The position numbers and the translations under genes were made by a program. Source: Sphingobacterium sp. (GTDB lineage: Bacteria; Bacteroidota; Bacteroidia; SpSt-205). Taken from it: a stretch of DNA of 6,882 bases. Numbering within the stretch: the stretch's first letter is position 1; each line of letters opens with the position of its first letter. The notes under the pieces were generated by a model that saw only the letters and a program-made list of their open reading frames with translations, ran no database searches and was not told where the DNA came from. The stretch is taken from NCBI GenBank assembly GCA_028276345.1, contig JAPYWM010000070.1, forward strand, positions 1-6,882. Direction: 5' to 3'. Below, piece after piece: positions 1 to 5,788 of this stretch.

Positions 1-1
1 A

Positions 2-3000
2 GCCGACCCTTCCAGCGACGACTATGCCCACTTCCGGGATATTAGCTCTAATAGCATCTTGCAGCGCTACGAGCGCTTCTCGGGCCTGGAAGGAAACTCC
101 CCCATCCCCCAAAATAACGAACCCTACACCCGCCAAGCCAGCGCCCTCCCCGATGTAGAAGACATCAACGCCGATGGCACCCTCAATACCCGCGAAGCCT
201 ACTTCGACTACACCATCTCCCTGCGCCCCCAAGACCTCGTCTTAGGTCGCAACTACATCGTCGACAAACGCGAACAAGAGGTCAAGCTCCCCAACGGCAC
301 CACCATCCAGACCCGCTGGTATCTCTTTCGGGTGCCCATCTCCAAAGGCCAACCCTACGGAGATATCCAAGACTTCAAAGCCATTGACTTTATCCGAATG
401 TACCTCACCGGCTTTGACCGGCCCGTGGTTTTACGTTTCGGGAAGCTGGAGCTGGTGGCGACAACTTGGCGCCGTGCCCTCGTCAACCTCAATCAACAGG
501 AAGAGGCCTTCTTGCCCGATCCGGGGACCGATCCCACCCGCTTTGAGACCGGCATCGTCAATATCGAGGAAAATGGTTCGCGCCAACCCTTCCCTTATGT
601 GCTGCCGCCGCAAATCTTGCGTCAGCCTATCCCCGGAAGCCCCGTCGCCGGCCTTCTCCAAAACGAACAAAGCTTAGCCCTGCGCGTGTGCAACCTCCAA
701 GATGGCGATGCCCGGGGCGTCTTCCGAACTTTCTCCTATGACCTGCGCTTCTACGAGCGTCTCAAACTCTGGGCGCATGCCGAACCGCTCGTAGGCAGCC
801 CCATCCCCCCTAATGTCCAAAATCCCGGCGATGTAACCCTTTTCATCCGAATCGGTACCGACTACACCGACAACTACTACGAATACGAAGTGCCCCTCCT
901 CTTATCCACCCCCGGCGATGCAAGCCCAGAAAACATCTGGGCTAATAACATAGATATTGCCCTTTCCGAGCTAAACCTCGTCAAAGTCTTGCGCGATGAA
1001 GCCCGAGCGCAGCGGCCTTTTCCCTTGTCCCAAGTTTATACCTACGTAACGCCCCAGGGCCATCGCATCTCCGTCAAAGGCACCCCCCAGCTCAATAATG
1101 TCAAGACCATTCTCATTGGCGTGCGCAATCCCAACGATGGCCGCGGCCCCATCTGCGTGGAAGTCTGGGTCAACGAACTCCGAGTAACCAACTACAACAC
1201 CAAGCCCGGATGGACGGCCTCCGGCCTTCTCAACCTCCGCCTGGCTGACCTCGGCAATCTCTCCGTTTCGGGTAGCTACGGCACCCCCTGGTACGGCTCC
1301 ATAGAACAAAAGGTCAGCCAACGTTCCACCGAATGGCTCCAGCGCTATACCCTCACCGGCGGACTCCAACTGCATAAACTTATGCCCAAAGCCCTGGCCG
1401 TAGAAGTGCCATTCTTCTTCACTTATGGGGAGCAGGTGCAGCGGCCCTTGTATAGTCCGTTTGACCCCGATGTCTTCGCCGTTACCCGCCTGGAAGCCGC
1501 CGCCCTCAGCGGCCGGCGGGATAGCCTGGAACGCATTCTCACTTCTTACAGCCGCACTTACAGCTACACCTTCGCCGGCGTGCGCAAACTCTACCGCAAC
1601 CCCCAAGCTAAAAAACGCCCCTGGCACATCCAAAACTTCCTCTTTAGCTACGGCTACAACGAAACCTTCTCCAGAAACCCCCAGACTGAATACAACATCG
1701 CTAAAAACTACACAGGCGCTATCAGCTACTCGTATAGCTTCCAATCTAAGCCCTGGCGTCCCTTCCAAAAAGCCAAAACCCGCCTCCTCTCCGACATGAG
1801 CATCACCTTCCTACCCGCCCAAGTAGGCCTAAAAGTAGAAGGCAACCGCCAATACACCGAGCAGCGCCTGCGGAACATAGGCGGAGGCCCCGAAATTAGA
1901 CCCACCTTCTATCAAAACTTCCTGATTAATCGCCAGTATCTTCTGCAATGGAACCTCTTTCCCAGCCTCAGCCTCAACTACAACGCCACCGTGCAAGCCC
2001 GCGTGGATGAGCCCCAAGGCCCCATCAACACCCCCGAAAAACGCGACTCCATCTGGCAAAACTTCTTCAGCATCGGCAAAGACCCCGCTCGCGGCCGCTA
2101 CCAGCGCATCAACTTCGGCCGAACCCTCTCCTTCCAGCAGCAAGTCTCTCTCACCTATCGCCTCCCCCTTAGCAAAATCAAATGGACCGACTGGATAAAT
2201 AGTAGCATTACCTATGGGGCAGACTATCGCTGGACCACGGCGGCCTTAGGTCAAGAGCGCTTCGGCAATACCATCTCCAATAACCAGACCATCCAGCTTA
2301 CTGGGCAGCTTCAGCTGAGTAACTTCTACAAAAAGTTCAAGATGATTGACAAGCTTCTCACGCCGCCGCCCAAACGTAATATCTTTTCGCAGGCCGATAC
2401 GTCTCGTAAGCCGGGCGATGATCCGTATGTAGGGAGTCGGATGCTCCTGCGGGCCCTGGCGAAGGTAGTCTTTGGGATTCAGAATGTGGATGTGAGTTAT
2501 ACGCGTCAGCGGGGCACGACCTTGCCGGGATTTTTAGCTCGGCCGGCCAACTTTGGCTTGGACTGGAGCTATCGGGACACGCTCACGGGGCAAACCTCCC
2601 AGGCCCCCGGGTGGGGATTCATCTTAGGGGAGCAGCCCAACCTCACCGGCGGATGGCTTCAAAACGCCGCCCAAAAAGGCTGGATGACCCGAGACCCACG
2701 CTTCACCCTCCCCTTCCAACAAACCCAATCCACCCAGCTCAACATCCGTTCCTCCATCTCCCCCGCCAAAGACCTCCGCATAGACCTCACCTTCACCAAA
2801 AATCAAACCTTCTCCGAAGGCGGCCTCTTCAGCTGGGACACCACCCTAAGCGACTTCACCTTCAGCAACCGCAATGCCCAAGGAAACTTCAGCATGAGCT
2901 TCTTCAGCTTTGGCTCCGCCTTCGAAAGCCTCAAAAATCCTAAAACCTTCAACCAGATGGACCAAGAGTACCGCTACATCTTTTCTCAGCGCCTGCGGCT

Positions 3001-3904
3001 CGCCAATCCGCTCTACGAATCGGTCCTCGGCGCCAATGCCGGCCTTACCCGACGAGAATTCTGGAATGGCTACACCGGCTCCCAGCAGGATGTGCTGATT
3101 CTTTCCTTCCTCAGCGCTTATGGGCCTTACAGCCCCACACGCATGCCCCTAACCCCCACCCCTAAAGTACCCCTCCCCAACTGGAATATGAGCTACACCG
3201 GCCTGAGTCAGCTCCCCTTCTTCCAATCTCTTTTCCGATCGGTTACCCTCAACCACGGCTACCGTTCCACCTACACCCTCTCCTACACCCTCAACCTCCG
3301 AGCCCAAGACCTCAATGGCGATGGCCTCTCCGATACCTATGTGCCCATCCAAGCCCCCTTAGATACCACCGCCGGCCTCACCATCGTCAATTTCGAGCCC
3401 CTCTACATCGTCAATGCCGTCAGCATCCAAGAAACCTTTTCCCCCCTTCTCGGCTTCAACTTCACCTGGAAAAACGGCATCAGCACCGTCGTCGAACTGC
3501 GCCGTACCCGCACCCTCACCCTCAACGTCGGCGCCCTCCAACTCAACCAAAACCAAAATACCGAATTCTCCTTTACCGGCAACTGGCGACGAGAAAGCTT
3601 CCTCCAACCCTTCTCCCTCTTCGGACGAACCTTCGAACTGCGCAATAGCGTTACCTTCCGCTTAGAAATCACCTATCGCAACCTCGTCAATCAAAATCGC
3701 CAGATTGATAACCGAGACTTCACGCAACCTATTGGCGGCACCCGCAGTTTCACTATTAAGCCTGCCATAGATTACGCGCTCAGTACCCAGCTCAATGTGC
3801 GCTTATACATCGAGCATACCCGCAATCGCCCCGTCCTCTCTAACGCGTTTCCAACTTCCTTTACGGCGGTCGGTCTTCAGTTTCGCTTCAGCTTAACCAA
3901 CTAA
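2..3904 (+). CDS. sprA: SprA, type IX secretion outer-membrane channel (C-terminal part; 5' end outside window)
   Basis: The frame is open from the window edge, so this is the last 1300 residues of a protein whose family is usually around 2400 residues; the TTG at 59 is internal, not the start. SprA (also called Sov) is the giant outer-membrane beta-barrel through which T9SS cargo leaves the periplasm, and it is needed for gliding in gliding species. Counting from the codon at position 2, family hallmarks appear in order: DPSSDDY near the start, the EGNSP segment, EVWVNELR (387-394), GSIEQK (432-437), LPGF (841-844), PGWGF (869-873) and PNW (1059-1061). Alternating polar and aromatic strands fill the rest, as expected for a barrel. 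Residues 54-65 fit an EF-hand loop (D54, N56, D58, G59, N62, E65). No frameshift is seen. Codon use is strongly C-ending except for a block near 2341-2640. The assignment rests on recalled family motifs and is very likely correct. Confidence 0.95.
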   Translation, partial: ADPSSDDYAHFRDISSNSILQRYERFSGLEGNSPIPQNNEPYTRQASALPDVEDINADGTLNTREAYFDYTISLRPQDLVLGRNYIVDKREQEVKLPNGTTIQTRWYLFRVPISKGQPYGDIQDFKAIDFIRMYLTGFDRPVVLRFGKLELVATTWRRALVNLNQQEEAFLPDPGTDPTRFETGIVNIEENGSRQPFPYVLPPQILRQPIPGSPVAGLLQNEQSLALRVCNLQDGDARGVFRTFSYDLRFYERLKLWAHAEPLVGSPIPPNVQNPGDVTLFIRIGTDYTDNYYEYEVPLLLSTPGDASPENIWANNIDIALSELNLVKVLRDEARAQRPFPLSQVYTYVTPQGHRISVKGTPQLNNVKTILIGVRNPNDGRGPICVEVWVNELRVTNYNTKPGWTASGLLNLRLADLGNLSVSGSYGTPWYGSIEQKVSQRSTEWLQRYTLTGGLQLHKLMPKALAVEVPFFFTYGEQVQRPLYSPFDPDVFAVTRLEAAALSGRRDSLERILTSYSRTYSYTFAGVRKLYRNPQAKKRPWHIQNFLFSYGYNETFSRNPQTEYNIAKNYTGAISYSYSFQSKPWRPFQKAKTRLLSDMSITFLPAQVGLKVEGNRQYTEQRLRNIGGGPEIRPTFYQNFLINRQYLLQWNLFPSLSLNYNATVQARVDEPQGPINTPEKRDSIWQNFFSIGKDPARGRYQRINFGRTLSFQQQVSLTYRLPLSKIKWTDWINSSITYGADYRWTTAALGQERFGNTISNNQTIQLTGQLQLSNFYKKFKMIDKLLTPPPKRNIFSQADTSRKPGDDPYVGSRMLLRALAKVVFGIQNVDVSYTRQRGTTLPGFLARPANFGLDWSYRDTLTGQTSQAPGWGFILGEQPNLTGGWLQNAAQKGWMTRDPRFTLPFQQTQSTQLNIRSSISPAKDLRIDLTFTKNQTFSEGGLFSWDTTLSDFTFSNRNAQGNFSMSFFSFGSAFESLKNPKTFNQMDQEYRYIFSQRLRLANPLYESVLGANAGLTRREFWNGYTGSQQDVLILSFLSAYGPYSPTRMPLTPTPKVPLPNWNMSYTGLSQLPFFQSLFRSVTLNHGYRSTYTLSYTLNLRAQDLNGDGLSDTYVPIQAPLDTTAGLTIVNFEPLYIVNAVSIQETFSPLLGFNFTWKNGISTVVELRRTRTLTLNVGALQLNQNQNTEFSFTGNWRRESFLQPFSLFGRTFELRNSVTFRLEITYRNLVNQNRQIDNRDFTQPIGGTRSFTIKPAIDYALSTQLNVRLYIEHTRNRPVLSNAFPTSFTAVGLQFRFSLTN

Positions 3905-3907
3905 GCC

Positions 3908-3915
3908 TACATTTG
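3908..3915 (+). promoter_or_regulatory. TAnnTTTG -7 box of the secreted nuclease-like gene
   Basis: TACATTTG is a perfect match to the Bacteroidota -7 element TAnnTTTG. It lies in the 15-bp gap after the sprA stop codon and ends 4 nt before the ATG at 3920. If functional, transcription would begin at or next to the ATG, giving a leaderless mRNA and making the gene independent of sprA readthrough. I see no convincing TTG -33 element upstream. Confidence 0.65.
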
Positions 3916-3919
3916 TCTC

Positions 3920-5146
3920 ATGCGCTGGAGCCTTCTCCTCCTCTCTCTGCTGTGGGCCCAAGACACCATTCGCGTGCTGACCTACAACCTCCTCAACTAC
4001 GGACAGACCCCCGGCTACTGCCTAACCGACTGCAAAGACCGCCAGCTGCGCACCATTATCGGCTTCATCCAGCCTGATCTCATCGTCTTCAACGAAATCG
4101 CCCCCTACCCCCAGTATGTACGCCGGCTTTTGGACTCGGTGCTCAACATAGGTGGCGTCTCCTACTGGCGCAGTGGGATTTTTCCCAGTAATCTCACGGG
4201 CGATCGCCTAAGCATGGTATACTATGATAGTCGGCGCTTTGCTTATGAGAAGCAGGAGCTAATTACGACGCAGGGGGGGCTGCGGGATGTGTATGCGTTT
4301 CACTTGTACTATCGGGAGCCGGATTTAGCGACTCATCGGGATACGCTTTTTGTGGTGGTGATTGCTTCGCACCTAAAAGCGGGTCCTAACGCCTCCGATG
4401 CCAATACTCGGGCTCAGGCAGCTCTCGCCATTCGAAACTACATCCAGGCTCTCCCGTCTAATCGCCAGCGCTGGGTCTTAGATATGGGCGATCACAATCT
4501 CTACAGGGCCAGCGAGGCCGCTTATCAGCGCCTTACCGAAGTGCTCATAGACCCCGGCCCCGCCGGCGAATGGGATAATAACAGCACCTATGCCTACTAT
4601 CACACCCAGTCTCCCCGCCTCAGCAGCTTAGCCGATGGCGGCTCGGGCGGCGGCCTCAATAGCCGATTCGACTTCATCTTTTTCTCCCCCGCCTGCACCC
4701 TTTCTACGGCCAAAGCGCGCTACCTTTCCGGTAGCCATAAAGTCATCGCACAAGATGGGCTGCACTTCGGCAAAAGTCTCTTAGACCCGCCTCAGGTCGC
4801 AGGTTATTCGCAGGCTGTGCTCAATGCCCTCTACATGGCTTCTGACCATTTGCCCGTCGTAGCAGAATTCGCCCTGAATGTAACTTCGGCGCTCACCGCC
4901 TTACCCCTCGCCGGAGAACACCCTAATTTTCAGGTGCGGGTAGAGTCCGGTTACCTGGAAGTGATAGCTGAGGTGCCTGGCAAGGTGGTGGTTTATGACC
5001 TGCGGGGCCAGCAAGTGGAGGCTGGGCACCTATCACCCGGTTCCTCCTTTTCCCTAACCCTCCCAGCGGGGGTGTACCTCCTCCAAGGTTTTCCGGAGAA
5101 AGGAAGCCAGCCTGCCTTCTGGCAGCAGAAAGTCCTCGTGCCCTGA
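3920..5146 (+). CDS. Secreted endonuclease/exonuclease/phosphatase-fold protein with T9SS type A sorting domain
   Basis: This 408-residue protein has a short signal peptide (residues 1-13, leucine-rich, probable cleavage LWA|QD), an endonuclease/exonuclease/phosphatase (DNase I-like) domain to about residue 317, and a C-terminal secretion domain. The metal-dependent phosphoesterase signature is complete: N23 in TYNLLNY, E59 in FNEI, H151 in SHLKAG, D191 and N193 in GDHN, D251 in SRFDFIF, and D309-H310 in SDHLPVV. It is therefore probably active, but the substrate (DNA, RNA, phospholipid or other phosphoester) cannot be told from sequence. The last 80 or so residues carry VVVYDLRGQQV, a proline/glycine turn in LPAGVYLL and a final KVLVP, the pattern of the T9SS type A sorting domain. 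The product should thus cross the outer membrane and be released or anchored at the surface. It sits 15 bp after sprA with its own promoter box. C34 and C38 form a close pair. Residue use is coherent and no frameshift is visible. Confidence 0.9.
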   Translation: MRWSLLLLSLLWAQDTIRVLTYNLLNYGQTPGYCLTDCKDRQLRTIIGFIQPDLIVFNEIAPYPQYVRRLLDSVLNIGGVSYWRSGIFPSNLTGDRLSMVYYDSRRFAYEKQELITTQGGLRDVYAFHLYYREPDLATHRDTLFVVVIASHLKAGPNASDANTRAQAALAIRNYIQALPSNRQRWVLDMGDHNLYRASEAAYQRLTEVLIDPGPAGEWDNNSTYAYYHTQSPRLSSLADGGSGGGLNSRFDFIFFSPACTLSTAKARYLSGSHKVIAQDGLHFGKSLLDPPQVAGYSQAVLNALYMASDHLPVVAEFALNVTSALTALPLAGEHPNFQVRVESGYLEVIAEVPGKVVVYDLRGQQVEAGHLSPGSSFSLTLPAGVYLLQGFPEKGSQPAFWQQKVLVP

Positions 5147-5148
5147 TC

Positions 5149-5451
5149 TCACCCCACCCCGAAGTTTCCCGGCAAAAAAGGTAGTCCCCCAGGCATTTGA
5201 CCGCCTAACTTCTCCATGATAGTGGTTCGGAGCTTGCTAAAGGCCTCGTTGTAAGCACTCTGAATGCCCCTTTCCAGAGCTTGAGGATTTTCTTGCAGAA
5301 GGGTAGGGTGAATCTCCACGCGCACCATCTCATTGTGGCCGTTTAGCGTGATGCGGATAGCGCCTTCCAGCGCCTCACCCGTTACTTCCAGACTTTTCAG
5401 CTCTTCGGCCAGCGTTTGCAGGCGCTTAAGGGTGCCCAGCAGGTCCCACAT
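5149..5451 (-). CDS. YbaB/EbfC family nucleoid-associated DNA-binding protein
   Basis: A 100-residue protein of the YbaB/EbfC family: small homodimeric proteins that bind DNA and are thought to act in nucleoid organisation and gene regulation. The order is typical: an N-terminal helix (LGTLKRLQTLAEELKSLEV), a beta section with the family core EGAIRITLNGHNEMVRVEIHP, then a helix (ERGIQSAYNEAFSKLRTTIMEKL) and a glycine/proline-rich tail. The MPGGLPFLPGNF tail resembles the short proline-rich ends of Bacteroidota members. The N-terminus is somewhat short, but an in-frame stop lies 18 nt before the ATG and no other start fits, so the start is firm. The gene is divergent from rpsO and its stop is 2 bp from the convergent nuclease-like gene. 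In many bacteria ybaB sits with dnaX or recR; that context is absent on the visible side. The family assignment is confident; the regulatory role is inferred from the family. Confidence 0.88.
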   Translation of the reverse strand: MWDLLGTLKRLQTLAEELKSLEVTGEALEGAIRITLNGHNEMVRVEIHPTLLQENPQALERGIQSAYNEAFSKLRTTIMEKLGGQMPGGLPFLPGNFGVG

Positions 5452-5456
5452 CCGGG

Positions 5457-5464
5457 CAAAGATA
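5457..5464 (-). promoter_or_regulatory. TAnnTTTG -7 box of the ybaB-like gene
   Basis: On the minus strand this reads TATCTTTG, a perfect TAnnTTTG match ending 5 nt before the ATG at 5451. It predicts transcription starting at or within about two bases of the start codon. No Shine-Dalgarno-like purine run precedes the ATG (the spacer is CCCGG), and I see no TTG -33 element. Confidence 0.65.
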
Positions 5465-5478
5465 GCTCACGCCGCCCA

Positions 5479-5495
5479 TAGGGAGAAATTCCCTA
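5479..5495. promoter_or_regulatory. Inverted repeat in the divergent ybaB/rpsO promoter region (candidate operator)
   Basis: Perfect 6-bp arms TAGGGA (5479-5484) and TCCCTA (5490-5495) flank a 5-bp AT-rich centre. The right arm overlaps the first two bases of the rpsO -7 box, and the centre lies about 36 bp upstream of the predicted ybaB transcript start. A third related half-site, CCCTATG (5502-5508), covers the rpsO start codon and is the reverse complement of CATAGGG at 5477-5483. The placement suits a protein binding both promoters, but the arms are short and chance cannot be excluded. Confidence 0.35.
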
Positions 5496-5501
5496 CTTTT
5501 G
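5494..5501 (+). promoter_or_regulatory. TAnnTTTG -7 box of the rpsO-pnp operon
   Basis: TACTTTTG matches TAnnTTTG perfectly and ends 4 nt before the rpsO ATG, the same spacing as at the nuclease-like gene. It predicts an essentially leaderless rpsO-pnp mRNA. The -33 region is GC-rich and has no TTG. The box overlaps one arm of the inverted repeat at 5479-5495. Confidence 0.68.
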
Positions 5502-5505
5502 CCCT

Positions 5506-5781
5506 ATGTACTGGAATTCTGAGATCAAGGCGGAGCTGATAGCTCGTCATAGTCCCCGGCATGATCCCAAGGATACTGGCAGTCCCGAAGCCCAGATAGC
5601 GCTGCTGACTTATCGCATTCAGGAGATTGCTAATCACCTCAAAGAGCATCCGAAAGACTTTTCGGCACAGCGGGGCCTGTTTCGGCTGGTGGGCCAGCGG
5701 AAACGCCTCCTCGCCTATCTCAAACGAAAAGACATAGAGCGGTACCGAACGATTATCTCGGCATTAGGGTTAAGAGCATAG
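5506..5781 (+). CDS. rpsO: 30S ribosomal protein S15
   Basis: A 91-residue protein, close to the usual 89. S15 is a primary 16S rRNA-binding protein that organises the central domain (platform) of the 30S subunit and contacts the 50S subunit in a bridge. Conserved parts are clear: DTGSPEAQIALLTYRI (residues 23-38), the H44/H48/D51 rRNA-binding cluster in NHLKEHPKDF, the basic GQRKRLLAYLKRKD helix (63-76), ERY (78-80) and the LGLR end. The serine after the H-H-D cluster in the E. coli protein aligns with A54, next to S53. The MYWNSEIKAEL start resembles the MYLT... start of Bacteroidota S15 and supports the ATG at 5506. It leads an operon with pnp 7 bp downstream. Because the promoter box abuts the start codon, no leader is predicted in which S15 could bind to repress its own translation, unlike the well-studied cases. 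Confidence 0.97.
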   Translation: MYWNSEIKAELIARHSPRHDPKDTGSPEAQIALLTYRIQEIANHLKEHPKDFSAQRGLFRLVGQRKRLLAYLKRKDIERYRTIISALGLRA

Positions 5782-5784
5782 GGA
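5780..5784 (+). promoter_or_regulatory. Purine-rich Shine-Dalgarno-like stretch before pnp
   Basis: AGGGA overlaps the rpsO stop codon and lies 4 nt before the pnp ATG at 5789. The three starts with promoter boxes have nothing similar. Bacteroidota generally make little use of Shine-Dalgarno pairing, so this may be incidental; translational coupling across the 7-bp gap is an equally good explanation for pnp initiation. Confidence 0.3.
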
Positions 5785-5788
5785 TAGT

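Noticed and set aside
59..61. TTG at 59 as a true start of the first gene
   Set aside because: The frame stays open to the window edge and the residues before it (DPSSDDY and following) already match SprA, so the gene begins upstream of the window.
971..1768. A 265-codon open frame on the minus strand opposite sprA
   Set aside because: It is antisense to well-supported SprA sequence, its composition (Gly/Val/Ala/Glu-rich) is what C-ending codons give when read backwards, and it has no recognisable domain or promoter box.
2371..2378. A minus-strand TAnnTTTG match (CAAACGTA on the plus strand) inside sprA
   Set aside because: No minus-strand ATG follows at the 4-5 nt spacing seen at the real starts, and a single 6-base match is expected by chance in a window this size.
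1829..3607. Several other open frames inside sprA on both strands (for example 1829-2143 minus, 2611-2943 plus, 3149-3352 minus, 3359-3607 minus)
   Set aside because: All lie within the SprA frame, have low-complexity translations (Ser/Pro/Ala or Gly/Val/Glu-rich), and are explained by the biased third positions.
5106..5123. Possible terminator stem GCCAG/CTGGC at the end of the nuclease-like gene
   Set aside because: The arms are only 5 bp, the stem lies within the coding region, and no T-run follows on either strand.
5333..5649. Open frames at 5333-5539 (plus) and 5467-5649 (minus) overlapping the ybaB/rpsO region
   Set aside because: They run opposite to or across the confidently identified ybaB-like gene and rpsO and show no family resemblance.
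5477..5784. CATAGGGA occurring at 5477-5484 and again at 5777-5784 before pnp
   Set aside because: An 8-base direct repeat is weak evidence; the second copy overlaps the end of rpsO and has no promoter box near it.
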